The notes beneath the pieces are model-generated. The model had not been told where the DNA came from, made no database searches, and was given only the letters and a program-made list of their open reading frames with translations. From assembly GCF_001421965.1 (NCBI RefSeq), contig NZ_LMLP01000012.1, positions 805-64,804 of the forward strand: a stretch of 64,000 nt of DNA. Direction: 5' to 3'. The stretch is from Sphingomonas sp. Leaf67 (GTDB taxonomy: Bacteria; Pseudomonadota; Alphaproteobacteria; Sphingomonadales; Sphingomonadaceae). The position numbers were made by a program, and so were the translations under genes. Shown piece after piece: positions 52,249-61,107 of the stretch; within the stretch, counting starts at the first letter, position 1, and each line of letters begins with the position of its first letter.

Positions 52249-54516
52249 ATGGACCGAATGGTCGCCACGAAGCCGCTCGATCGTATCGCGCTGATCGGTA
52301 ACTTCCTGCCGCGTAAATGCGGGCTCGCGACCTTTACGACCGACACCTATAATGCGTTGCGCGATCGGTTTCCCGATCTGGCGGTCGACGTCTATGCGAT
52401 GGACGACCGGCCCGGCGCCTATGACTATCCCCCCGAAGTTACCCACGCGATCGATCAGAACGACCGTATCGCCTATTTCGAAGCCGCTCGCCGGATTGAG
52501 GCGAGCGGGGCGCAGGCGGTTTGGGTTCAGCACGAATATGGCATCTATGGCGGGTCGGCGGGCGAATATATCGTCGGCCTGCTCGACCGGGTGAACGTAC
52601 CGGTCATTATCACGCTGCACACGATCCTCGAAACCCCCAATGCGGATGAGCGCCGCGTGCTCGAAGCGCTGCTGCGCCGCGCTGCCAAGGTGGTGGTGAT
52701 GGCCGACAAGGGTCGTGAGATCCTGATGCGCGTTCACGGAACCGATGCGCGCAAGATCGTGACGATCCCGCACGGTGTTCATGATCGTCCGTTCGTTGTG
52801 CCCGACACGATGAAGGGTCGTTTCGGCTGGACCGGCCGTCCCGTGGTCCTGACCTTCGGCCTGCTGGCGCCGAACAAGGGCATCGAAACGATGATCGATG
52901 CGATGCCGCAGGTCGCGGCAAAGCATTCCGATGCGCTGTATGTCGTGCTGGGCGCGACCCACCCGCATCTCGTGGCGCATGAGGGCGAGGCATATCGCGA
53001 CCGGTTGAAGGCGCAGGCCGCCCGGCTGGGCGTCGCCGACAATGTCTGTTTCCTCGACGGCTTCGTCGAACAGGACGAACTGCTCGACTATCTGCAGGCG
53101 GCCGACCTGTACGTCACCCCGTACAGCAATCCGGCGCAAATCACGTCGGGCACGCTGTCCTATGCGGTGGGCGTCGGCAAGGTCGTGGTATCGACTCCGT
53201 ACGTCCATGCTACCGAAATCCTCGCCGACGAACACGGCGTGATCGTCGATTTCGGCGATGCCGATGCGTTCGCGCGCGAAATCAACGACCTGCTCGACAA
53301 CGACCTGCGCCGCGACACGCTGGCGCTCCGCGCCTATGCCCGTGGCCGGACGATGTTGTTCCCGTGCCTCGCCGAAGCGGCGATGGTCGAGATCGAGCGC
53401 GCCGTCGCCGCCCGTCCCAGTCGGGTGCGGCCCAGCACCGACCTGACCGCGCTGACGCCCGATTTTGCCGCAGTAGAACGGATGAGCGATGCGACCGGCA
53501 TGTTGCAGCACTCGATCTATTCGGTGCCCGATCGCCGCCACGGATATTGCATCGACGACAATGCCCGCGCACTGATCCTGATGTCCCAGATCGACGACCT
53601 TGACGAGGTTCAACGCGACAAATGGACCACGATCTATGCATCGTTTGTCCAATATGCGTGGAATCCGGACAAGCTGCGTTTCCGAAACTTCATGAATTTC
53701 GACCGGACCTGGTGCGAGGATGAAGGGTCGGAAGACTCGAACGGCCGTGCGCTCTGGGCGTTGGCCATCACCGCCCGCGACGCGCGTTCGCGCAAGCATC
53801 GCGACTGGGCGACCGCCCTGTACGAACAAACGGCGTCGATCGCACTCGATCTGGGCTCGCCACGTGCTCGTGCCTTTGCGATGTTGGCAGCGGTGGCGAT
53901 GCTGGAAGTCAATTCCGGTCACGCGCTCTCGACGGAGATCGCGACCCGTTTCGGTGCCGAACTGGTAACCTTGCTCGACGCGGCTCGTCGTCCCGAATGG
54001 CGCTGGTTCGAAATCGTGCTGGCCTATGACAATGCCCGCCTGCCCGAGGCGATGATCCGCGCCGGCAAGGCGCTGAAGCGCGACGATTACCTGAAGGTCG
54101 GGCTGGAAACGCTCGACTGGATCGTCGGGCAGCAAACCTCGCCCGAGGGTCGCTTCCGCGCGGTCGGCACCGAAAGCTTCCATCGTGCCTATGCCGACCC
54201 GCTGCCCTTCGATCAGCAACCACTGGAGGCGCAGGCGACGGTCGAAGCCTGCGCCGCTGCCTTCGAAGCCACGCGCGACCGGCGCTGGATGGACGAAGCG
54301 GTCAGGGCGTATAACTGGTATCTGGGGGCCAACGATCTCGACCTGCCGCTGGCGACCGTCGCCGATGGCGGCTGTTTCGACGGACTGATGCCGACCGGAT
54401 TGAACCGCAATCAGGGTGCGGAGTCGATTCTCGCGCTGCAATTGGCATCCTGCGCCATTTCTTCCCTTTCAAAGGGCCGCGCATCCGTGGCAGACCCGCG
54501 CCGCGCCGTAGCCTGA
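52249..54516 (+). CDS. Two-domain protein: GT4 glycosyltransferase fused to an alpha/alpha-barrel-like domain
   Basis: A 755-residue protein. Residues 1-390 are a GT-B/GT4 transferase: NFLPRKCGLATFT near the start, HGVHDRPF, TFGLLAPNKGIETM and the donor site YSNPAQITSGTLSYAVGVGK with a following TEILADEHG. Residues about 400-740 are all-helical with HGYCIDDNARALILM and FHRAYADPLPFDQQP, like six-hairpin glycosidase barrels; no catalytic acid is certain. AGAGGAA lies before the ATG. It is followed 37 bp later by a GH130-like gene, which suggests joint synthesis and turnover of a mannose-type glycan. Confidence 0.82.
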   Translation: MDRMVATKPLDRIALIGNFLPRKCGLATFTTDTYNALRDRFPDLAVDVYAMDDRPGAYDYPPEVTHAIDQNDRIAYFEAARRIEASGAQAVWVQHEYGIYGGSAGEYIVGLLDRVNVPVIITLHTILETPNADERRVLEALLRRAAKVVVMADKGREILMRVHGTDARKIVTIPHGVHDRPFVVPDTMKGRFGWTGRPVVLTFGLLAPNKGIETMIDAMPQVAAKHSDALYVVLGATHPHLVAHEGEAYRDRLKAQAARLGVADNVCFLDGFVEQDELLDYLQAADLYVTPYSNPAQITSGTLSYAVGVGKVVVSTPYVHATEILADEHGVIVDFGDADAFAREINDLLDNDLRRDTLALRAYARGRTMLFPCLAEAAMVEIERAVAARPSRVRPSTDLTALTPDFAAVERMSDATGMLQHSIYSVPDRRHGYCIDDNARALILMSQIDDLDEVQRDKWTTIYASFVQYAWNPDKLRFRNFMNFDRTWCEDEGSEDSNGRALWALAITARDARSRKHRDWATALYEQTASIALDLGSPRARAFAMLAAVAMLEVNSGHALSTEIATRFGAELVTLLDAARRPEWRWFEIVLAYDNARLPEAMIRAGKALKRDDYLKVGLETLDWIVGQQTSPEGRFRAVGTESFHRAYADPLPFDQQPLEAQATVEACAAAFEATRDRRWMDEAVRAYNWYLGANDLDLPLATVADGGCFDGLMPTGLNRNQGAESILALQLASCAISSLSKGRASVADPRRAVA

Positions 54517-54553
54517 CCGGCTACGGTTTCGGCCGGGACTATTGGACGCGCGA

Positions 54554-55834
54554 ATGCTGGATATCTACAACCACCCCATGCGGCTGTACGCCGATCCCTC
54601 GCGCGTGGTGGTGCGCCCGTTTCATATCGCGTGGCAGCGCAACGGCTCCGCCCCCAGCCGGACCGAACGACTGGTCGGCGAAGTACTGGCGATGTCGGCG
54701 CAGGAAACGCGCGCGCAACTCGAAACCGTGCTCAAGGATTTCGAGGCACGCCACTGGCAGACGCGCCGCGTGTTCATGACCCGCTATGACGAGATCGAGA
54801 CGGTACTGGGACTGAACGGTGCCGAGATCGGCGACGAAAAGCGCCAGTTGATCGGTGCCTATTTCTGTCACGAATATAGCTACGCGGCCGCCGCGCTGAT
54901 GAACCCCAGCGCGGTGCCGCATTTCGACCAGACCGGGATGCCCGACGGGTCGTTGCGCATCCTGATGTCGCTGCGCGCGGTGGGCGAAGGCCATATTTCG
55001 TCGGTCGCGTTCCGCGAAGGCATCATCACCGACGAAAACGAACTGACGCTGGCGCCCGAGCCGCCCTTCGCCACCGCCGCCGACGCGATCGGCGAAGAGG
55101 ACGAAGCGCCCGAGGGTGAGGTGACCGTCTTCCGCCACCGCGATTCGACGCTGTCGGGCACGGTGATCTTCCCGATCACGCAGGCCCAGTCGAAGGGGCT
55201 GGAGGACATGCGCCTCGTCCGCTTCCAGCATGATGACGGCAGCTTCGAATGGCTCGGCACCTACACCGCCTATAACGGGTCGATGATCCAGTCCGAACTG
55301 CTGCGCACCCGCGATTTCCGCGCGTTCGATCTCGTGCCGATGACCGGCAGCGCCGCCCGTAACAAGGGCATGGGCCTGTTCCCGCGCAAGATCGGCGGGC
55401 AATATATGATGATCGGCCGGCAGGACGGCGAGAACCTGTTCCTCATCAAATCCGACAGGCTGACCCATTGGGACGAGGGCGAGATGCTGCTCAAGCCCGT
55501 CTATCCATGGGAGTTGGTGCAGATCGGCAATTGCGGTCCGCCGATCGAGATCGACGAAGGCTGGCTGCTGCTGACCCATGGCGTCGGCGCGATGCGCAAA
55601 TATGCGATCGGTGCGGTCCTGCTCGACAAGGACGATCCGTCGAAGGTCATCGGCCGCACCCGCGACCCGATCCTTGCAGCGGCGAACGAGGACCGCGAGG
55701 GCTATGTCCCCAACGTCGTCTATTCGTGCGGCGCGATCCGCCATGGCGACCGGATCTTCATTCCGTACGGCGTCGCCGACAGCTCGGTCGCCTTCGCGTT
55801 CGTTACGATCGAGGCGCTGCTCGGCGCGATGTGA
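54554..55834 (+). CDS. GH130-like glycosidase / mannoside phosphorylase family protein
   Basis: A 426-residue beta-propeller enzyme. Recognisable are SVAFREGIIT, EDMRLVRFQHDDGSFEWLGT, NKGMGLFPRKIGGQYMMIGR, GNCGPPIEIDEGWLLLTHGV and the C-terminal YSCGAIRHGDRIFIPYGVAD; this is the five-bladed fold of GH130, whose members phosphorolyse or hydrolyse beta-mannosides. Which reaction occurs cannot be told. ATG 54554 is preferred; a TTG at 54542 with GGGA upstream is an alternative start. It is probably co-transcribed with the GT4 gene. Confidence 0.8.
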   Translation: MLDIYNHPMRLYADPSRVVVRPFHIAWQRNGSAPSRTERLVGEVLAMSAQETRAQLETVLKDFEARHWQTRRVFMTRYDEIETVLGLNGAEIGDEKRQLIGAYFCHEYSYAAAALMNPSAVPHFDQTGMPDGSLRILMSLRAVGEGHISSVAFREGIITDENELTLAPEPPFATAADAIGEEDEAPEGEVTVFRHRDSTLSGTVIFPITQAQSKGLEDMRLVRFQHDDGSFEWLGTYTAYNGSMIQSELLRTRDFRAFDLVPMTGSAARNKGMGLFPRKIGGQYMMIGRQDGENLFLIKSDRLTHWDEGEMLLKPVYPWELVQIGNCGPPIEIDEGWLLLTHGVGAMRKYAIGAVLLDKDDPSKVIGRTRDPILAAANEDREGYVPNVVYSCGAIRHGDRIFIPYGVADSSVAFAFVTIEALLGAM

Positions 55835-55893
55835 CGCGCCTTTAGTGGCGCTGCGAACCGTGCCAACGAACGGCGTGCCCGCCGCCACGTCGC

Positions 55894-55912
55894 CACCGGT
55901 TCACAACCGGTG
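55894..55912. terminator. Hairpin between convergent genes
   Basis: CACCGGTT (55894-55901) and AACCGGTG (55905-55912) form an 8-bp stem with a 3-nt loop. It overlaps the stop codon of the leftward AraC gene and follows the rightward GH130-like gene by about 60 bp. No T-run is present. Confidence 0.35.
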
Positions 55913-56824
55913 CAGCGCCTGTGTCGCGGTTCCCAGCACCGCCGCCCGCGCTCGCAGGCTGGCGACCAGAAAATCGATCTGTTCGTGCAAAAACCGCCGC
56001 GGTGTCGTGCCAAGCACCGCATGTGAGTCCCGCAGGAAATGCGAGGCGCTGAAATAGGCCGGATCGATGCTCGAATAATCGATCTCACCGCGCGACTCGA
56101 TCAACGGGATCAACGAACGCAGGAAACGCGAGCGGATCAGCAGCGTTTTGGGGAGGAAACCGAAATGCCGGCGGCATATCCGCCGCAGCGCTTCGGGCGA
56201 GATATCCCATTCCCGCGCCGCTTGCGCCAGCCCGCCCGGCGCATCGTCGACGACCAGCAGGGCAATACGCCGAATCAGCGCTTCGTCGGGACTGGGCGGT
56301 CCGATCTCGGCGAGCAGGAACCGGTCGAGTGCAGCCTTCACGCCATGCTCGTCCTCCACCGCCGACAGCGTCGCGACCAGCCGCTCGGCGAACCCCGGCG
56401 ACGCGACATCGTCCAGCGGCACGATCCGGTCGGCATAGCGGTCGGCGCCTTCCGCAAAGAACCGCGACCAGCCGAGCGCACTGACCCCGAAGCCGATCAT
56501 GATCCCGCCATTGGTCAGCGTATGCAGCGCATGGCTGCTCGGCCCGCACAGGCTGGCCTGCGGCATCGGGTTGAATATCCGCCGCCCGATCGACACCGCG
56601 ATCGGCCCTGCGTTCAGCGTCACCCGGACATTGGCGGTGCCGGGCAGGAACCAGTTCTCCATCCCGATCGATGCCGGTCCGCTGGCGGCATAGAGGTGAT
56701 AGCCGGTCGTATAGTCGGCCAGCGCCGGATCGGGCCGTTCGTACCGGATCGCCATGCCGGGCGGCATCGCGAACAGCGCGGGAGGAATATCAGGCGTCTC
56801 GGTCCCGCCGACGACCGTTCGCAT
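55901..56824 (-). CDS. AraC-family transcriptional regulator
   Basis: A 307-residue regulator. The N-terminal 200 residues are a ligand-sensing domain of unclear type. The C-terminal AraC domain has a first helix-turn-helix GGLAQAAREWDISPEALRRI and a second around PAYFSASHFLRDSHAVLGTT followed by PRRF, the family ending. ATG 56824 follows the stop of the HerA-like gene by 5 bp, so they share a transcript. The longer frame to 57004 lies inside that gene. The target genes are not apparent; autoregulation or the adjacent ATPase are the simplest guesses. Confidence 0.8.
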   Translation of the reverse strand: MRTVVGGTETPDIPPALFAMPPGMAIRYERPDPALADYTTGYHLYAASGPASIGMENWFLPGTANVRVTLNAGPIAVSIGRRIFNPMPQASLCGPSSHALHTLTNGGIMIGFGVSALGWSRFFAEGADRYADRIVPLDDVASPGFAERLVATLSAVEDEHGVKAALDRFLLAEIGPPSPDEALIRRIALLVVDDAPGGLAQAAREWDISPEALRRICRRHFGFLPKTLLIRSRFLRSLIPLIESRGEIDYSSIDPAYFSASHFLRDSHAVLGTTPRRFLHEQIDFLVASLRARAAVLGTATQALHRL

Positions 56825-56829
56825 CCCGG

Positions 56830-58500
56830 TCAACCCCGGAACAACCCGCCCAGAACACCGCGCAGCAAACCGCCGACGACGCCACCGCTTTTCGCACGCC
56901 CGCCGCGGGTCGTGCCGAACACCTGTTTGCCGATTTCGTTGACGACGATCCGCCCAACCGCCGACCCGGCCGATCGCGTTGCCGATTGCGTGGCGCGGCT
57001 CCATGGATTGTTCGCCGCCTCGCGCTCGGTCGTGCGGGCCGCCTTCTCCTCCTCCTGCGCCGCGCGGTCGGCGGCACGCTGTTCGGCAATGCGCCGGCGT
57101 TCGGCTTCCTTCGCCGCGCGCGCGTCTTCCTTCGCCTGCAGCGCAGCTTCCTTGTCGGCGGCGACTTGTGCCTTCGCGGCCGCAGCGGCAGCGGCAGCTT
57201 CCCCGGCCTTCGCTCCCAACAGTTCGGCTGCCGATTCGCGGTCGATCGCGGTGTCGTAGCGGTCACCGATGATATCGGTTTCCATCAACACGCCGCGTTC
57301 GACCGGGGTCACCGGTCCGACCCGCGATCGCGGCGGCCGGATCAGCGTCCGCTCGACCGGGCTGGGCGATCCATCCGCCTGCAACACCGACACCAGCGCC
57401 TCGCCGGTCTTCAATTCGGTGATCGCCTGCCCCACGTCGACGCCGGGATTGGCACGGAACGTCTCCGCCGCTGCCCGGATCGCCCGTGCTTCCCTGGGCG
57501 TGAACGCCCGCAGCGCATGTTGCACCCGGTTGCCCAGCTGCGCCGCGACCGCATCGGGAATATCGACCGGATTCTGCGTCACGAAATAGATGCCTACGCC
57601 CTTCGACCGGATCAGCCGCACAACCTGTTCGACCTTGTCGATCAGCGCGTCGGACGCATCGTCGAACAATAGATGTGCTTCGTCGAAGAAGAACACGAGC
57701 ACCGGTTTGTCAGGATCGCCGATCTCGGGCAGCGTCTCGAACAATTCGGACAGCAACCACAGCAGAAACGTCGCATAAAGCCGCGGCGATGCCATCAGCT
57801 TGTCGGCGGCCAATACCGATACGATGCCGCGCCCGTCGTCGCTTACCCGTTGGAAATCGGCAAGGTCGAGCGCCGGCTCGCCAAAAAACCGGTCGCCGCC
57901 CTGGGTCCGCAATTGCAGCAGTGCCCTCTGGATCGCGCCCACCGATTGCTTGCCGACATTGCCGTACCGGGTGGTCAGTTCGTCGGCCCGCCCGGCGACA
58001 TGCACCAGCATCGCCTGCAAATCGTCGAGGTCGAGCAGCAGCAGCCCGTCTTCGTCGGCGACGTGGAAGGCGATGGTCAGCACCCCTTCCTGTACGTCGT
58101 TCAGGTTCAGCATCCGGCTGAGCAGCAACGGTCCCATTTCCGACACCGTCGCCCGGATCGGATGGCCGGCGTCCCCGAACAGGTCCCAGAACACGACCGG
58201 CGTCTCGCGATATTGCCAGTCGCTGTCGCGACAAACGGCGGCGCGTTCGGCAAAGGCAGCGTGCGGCTTTGCGGTCGCGCTGCCGGCCATCGCGATGCCT
58301 GACAGGTCTCCCTTCACATCGGCGACGAACACCGGAACGCCGGCAGCGGAAAAGTTTTCGACCAGTCCCTGCAACGTCACCGTCTTGCCGGTGCCGGTCG
58401 CCCCCGCGATCAGTCCGTGGCGATTGGCGCGTTTCAGTACCAGCGATTGGCGGACGCCAGTTCCAGTCGCGCCCACAAAGAGTTCGGTAGTATCGATCAT
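56830..58500 (-). CDS. HerA/YjgR-like ATPase (DUF853)
   Basis: A 556-residue RecA/FtsK-type ATPase. Walker A GATGTGKT is at 33-40 and Walker B is in VLVFFFDEAHLLFDDASDAL; GIYFVTQNPVDIPDAV follows as the sensor. The family is DUF853 (E. coli YjgR), related to HerA helicases, with unknown role. Residues about 425-500 form an Ala/Glu/Arg coiled coil, and a Gly-rich C-terminus (SGGVVGGLLRGVLGGLFRG) follows. It shares a transcript with the AraC gene just downstream. Confidence 0.88.
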   Translation of the reverse strand: MIDTTELFVGATGTGVRQSLVLKRANRHGLIAGATGTGKTVTLQGLVENFSAAGVPVFVADVKGDLSGIAMAGSATAKPHAAFAERAAVCRDSDWQYRETPVVFWDLFGDAGHPIRATVSEMGPLLLSRMLNLNDVQEGVLTIAFHVADEDGLLLLDLDDLQAMLVHVAGRADELTTRYGNVGKQSVGAIQRALLQLRTQGGDRFFGEPALDLADFQRVSDDGRGIVSVLAADKLMASPRLYATFLLWLLSELFETLPEIGDPDKPVLVFFFDEAHLLFDDASDALIDKVEQVVRLIRSKGVGIYFVTQNPVDIPDAVAAQLGNRVQHALRAFTPREARAIRAAAETFRANPGVDVGQAITELKTGEALVSVLQADGSPSPVERTLIRPPRSRVGPVTPVERGVLMETDIIGDRYDTAIDRESAAELLGAKAGEAAAAAAAAKAQVAADKEAALQAKEDARAAKEAERRRIAEQRAADRAAQEEEKAARTTEREAANNPWSRATQSATRSAGSAVGRIVVNEIGKQVFGTTRGGRAKSGGVVGGLLRGVLGGLFRG

Positions 58501-58569
58501 GCCCTGCCCCCTGTCGTGGCAGGATACTTACCTAGTTTAAAGTCTACGTAAATCGCGCGTTTTGCACGT

Positions 58570-58603
58570 AAAAAGGGCGGCGATCCCGATGACCGCCGCC
58601 CTT
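58570..58603 (-). terminator. Rho-independent terminator of degP
   Basis: Read leftward, AAGGGCGGCG and CGCCGCCCTT form a 10-bp stem with an 11-nt loop, followed by a T-run (plus-strand A run 58570-58574). It lies 8 nt after the degP stop. Confidence 0.8.
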
Positions 58604-58610
58604 CTCGTAC

Positions 58611-60143
58611 TTACCGGTTGTCGACCGCGATCGCGACGAAGGCCGGTGGGACCGATCCGCCGGGACCAATCGGCTGGATCTGCAACAACAGCTTGCGTTT
58701 CGCAGCACGTGCCGCCGCGACCGCGCGGGCAAGCTCGGCCGATGACGTCACCGGCTGACGATCCGCCGACAGGATGACGAAGCCGCGCCGCAACTGTTTG
58801 GCCGCCGCATCGCTGTTCGGATCGACCGCAACGATCACGACACCACGCGTCGATGCGTCCAGCCCGAGCTGCCGTGCGATCGACGGGTTGAGCGGCTGCA
58901 CCGCCATGCCGGCGGTCGCCGACAGGCTGTCGTTCGCGGGCGGATTGTTGGGCGCCTCGTTCGGGTCGAAGCGTTCGTCCTGCGCCTGCAACTGTTCTTC
59001 CGACGGACGCGTGCCCAGCGTCACCGGAATCTGCTGACGACGGCCGTCGCGCAGGACGTCGAGCGTGACGCGGCTGCCCGGTGCTTCCAGCCCGACCAGA
59101 TAGGTCAGCGACTGTTGCGGGGTGATTTCCTTGCCGTTGATCGCAAGAACCACGTCACCGACGCGGATGCCGGCCCGCGCTGCCGGTTCGCCCGGCGAAA
59201 CGCTACGCACCAATGCGCCGCGATCCTTGCTGATGCCCAGCGCGTTGGCGATGTCTTCGCTGACATCCTGCGGGCCGAGGCCCAGATAGCCGCGTGCGAC
59301 CGACTGACCCTTCATCAGCTTGTCGACGATCGGCTTGGCCTGTTCGGCGGGAATCGCGAAGCCGATGCCGATATTGCCACCGGTCGGCGACAGGATCTGC
59401 GAATTGATGCCGATGACATTGCCCTGCATATCGAACATCGGTCCGCCCGAATTGCCGCGGTTGATCGCCGCATCGGTCTGAATGAAGCGGTCATACGGCC
59501 CCTGCCCGACGCGGTTCAGCGCCGAGATGATGCCGGCAGTCACCGTGCCCGACTGGCCGAGCGGGTTGCCAATCGTCAGCACCCAGTCGCCGACCCGTGC
59601 CTGACGTGAATCACCGAAGCGGACGAACGGGAAGTTCGGACCGTCGATCTTCAGCACCGCAAGGTCGGACAGCGCATCGCGTCCGATCAGCTTCGCCTTA
59701 TACTCCTTCTGATCGGCCAGCGTCACGGTAATCGATTCGACCGTCGCGCCTTCCGCTCCGGCCGAGACCACGTGGTTGTTGGTGACGATATAGCCGTCGT
59801 TCGAAATAAGGAAGCCCGAGCCGAGCGACTGCGCCTCCTGGGTCCGGCCGCCGCCACCGCCACCGCCGCGTCCACCAAAGAACTGCTCCAGCGGCGTACC
59901 CTGGAACGGGTTCGCCTGCTGCTGGACGGTGATGCGCTGCGTGGTCGAGATGTTGACGACCGCGGGCGAAAGCCGGGTCACCATGTCAGCGAAGCTCATC
60001 GGCGCGCCGGCGCGCGGTGCGGACATGGCGTTGATCGCGCCGGGTTCGTTCTGCGCGGTCTGCGCCCCCGACGGATTGAGCGTCAGGGTCGCGGCGGCGC
60101 CGCCCAGCAATAGAGCGGAAGTAATGGCGTAGGCGTAACGCAC
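58611..60143 (-). CDS. degP: Periplasmic serine protease Do/DegP family
   Basis: A 510-residue HtrA-type protease-chaperone. A signal peptide (ITSALLLGGAAATLTLN...GAQ) leads to the trypsin fold with His in VTNNHVVS, Asp in DALSDLAVLKI and Ser in INRGNSGGPMFD. A Gly-rich insert GGRGGGGGGG lies before the first strand. Two PDZ domains follow (GYLGLGPQDV and a second near the C-terminus). I chose GTG 60143 because GAGAGGA precedes it; GTG 60173 is an alternative. It is downstream of hflK-hflC, as in many alphaproteobacteria, giving an envelope-quality-control operon. Confidence 0.93.
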   Translation of the reverse strand: MRYAYAITSALLLGGAAATLTLNPSGAQTAQNEPGAINAMSAPRAGAPMSFADMVTRLSPAVVNISTTQRITVQQQANPFQGTPLEQFFGGRGGGGGGGRTQEAQSLGSGFLISNDGYIVTNNHVVSAGAEGATVESITVTLADQKEYKAKLIGRDALSDLAVLKIDGPNFPFVRFGDSRQARVGDWVLTIGNPLGQSGTVTAGIISALNRVGQGPYDRFIQTDAAINRGNSGGPMFDMQGNVIGINSQILSPTGGNIGIGFAIPAEQAKPIVDKLMKGQSVARGYLGLGPQDVSEDIANALGISKDRGALVRSVSPGEPAARAGIRVGDVVLAINGKEITPQQSLTYLVGLEAPGSRVTLDVLRDGRRQQIPVTLGTRPSEEQLQAQDERFDPNEAPNNPPANDSLSATAGMAVQPLNPSIARQLGLDASTRGVVIVAVDPNSDAAAKQLRRGFVILSADRQPVTSSAELARAVAAARAAKRKLLLQIQPIGPGGSVPPAFVAIAVDNR

Positions 60144-60237
60144 TGTTGAATGGTCCTCTCGAATTAGGCTCACGACCCCTTCGAGCCGTTAACCTGCCAT
60201 TGCCTTGCTGAACGCGGTTTGAATGTTCGGCGGGGTT

Positions 60238-61107
60238 TTAGCGTTCCCGACCACCGAATTCGCGAAGATACCCGTTTTCGGGCGACAGGATGATCGACGT
60301 GCTGCCGCTCTGGTTCGGTGCCCCGGCAAAGGTGGTGCGATACGACTGCATCGCCCGCCAGAACGCGTAGAAATCGGCATCCTTGCCAAAGCTTGCCGCA
60401 TAGATGCGCGCGGCCTCCGCCTCGGCATTGGCGCGGACGACCTGCGCATCTCGCTGGCCCTGTGCCGCGATCGTCGCCGCTTCCTGTTCGCGTGCCGAGC
60501 GCATCCGCGCCAGCGCCGATTCTAGCGGGCTGCCATCGGGCAGGTCGGCATGCTTGATCCGCACGTCGACGATCTCCGCACCGTACTGGCGCGCAGTGCG
60601 TTGCAACGCATTCTGGATATTGTCCATCACCGCGCCACGCTCCGGGCTGAGCAACGACGCGAACGGACGACGCCCCAGTTCGGCGCGCAATGCCGACGAC
60701 AGCAACGGTTCGAGCTGGTTGGCGACGCGCTCTTCGGTGTTGGCGGTCGAACCGGTCGAAATCACCGCCTGCAACGGGTCGACGATGCGGAACCGGGCAA
60801 AGGCGTCAACCTCCAGCCGCAGCTGATCGGTCGACAGCACTGGCTGATTGTTGAGCTCGATATCCAGCACCCGCTTGTCGATCCACACCACCCGGTCAAA
60901 AAACGGGATCTTGGCGACCAGCCCGGCCCCGGTCCGCCCGAACGGCTGATCGGCGCGATACGGATTGAGCGTGCCGACCGGCTGCTGGAAGCGCAGGATC
61001 ACCGCCTGCCGCGTCTCCGGCACGATTACGATCGTACTGAACAACAGGATGACCAGCACCAGCAGCGCGATGCCCGCCGCCATCGGATTGCGCAACACCC
61101 GGCTCAT
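60238..61107 (-). CDS. hflC: HflC, modulator of FtsH protease
   Basis: A 289-residue SPFH/band-7 protein. One N-terminal transmembrane helix (GIALLVLVILLFSTIVIV) is followed by the band-7 domain with VVWIDKRVLDIELNNQPVLS and a coiled coil ending in RANAEAEAARIYAASFG. With HflK it forms the large cage around FtsH and restrains degradation of membrane proteins. ATG 61107 overlaps the hflK stop by 4 bp. Confidence 0.95.
   Translation of the reverse strand: MSRVLRNPMAAGIALLVLVILLFSTIVIVPETRQAVILRFQQPVGTLNPYRADQPFGRTGAGLVAKIPFFDRVVWIDKRVLDIELNNQPVLSTDQLRLEVDAFARFRIVDPLQAVISTGSTANTEERVANQLEPLLSSALRAELGRRPFASLLSPERGAVMDNIQNALQRTARQYGAEIVDVRIKHADLPDGSPLESALARMRSAREQEAATIAAQGQRDAQVVRANAEAEAARIYAASFGKDADFYAFWRAMQSYRTTFAGAPNQSGSTSIILSPENGYLREFGGRER

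Noticed and set aside
52159..54441. A 760-codon leftward frame opposite the GT4 gene
   Set aside because: Antisense shadow; no ribosome-binding site and no recognisable domain, and the plus-strand frame has clear GT4 motifs.
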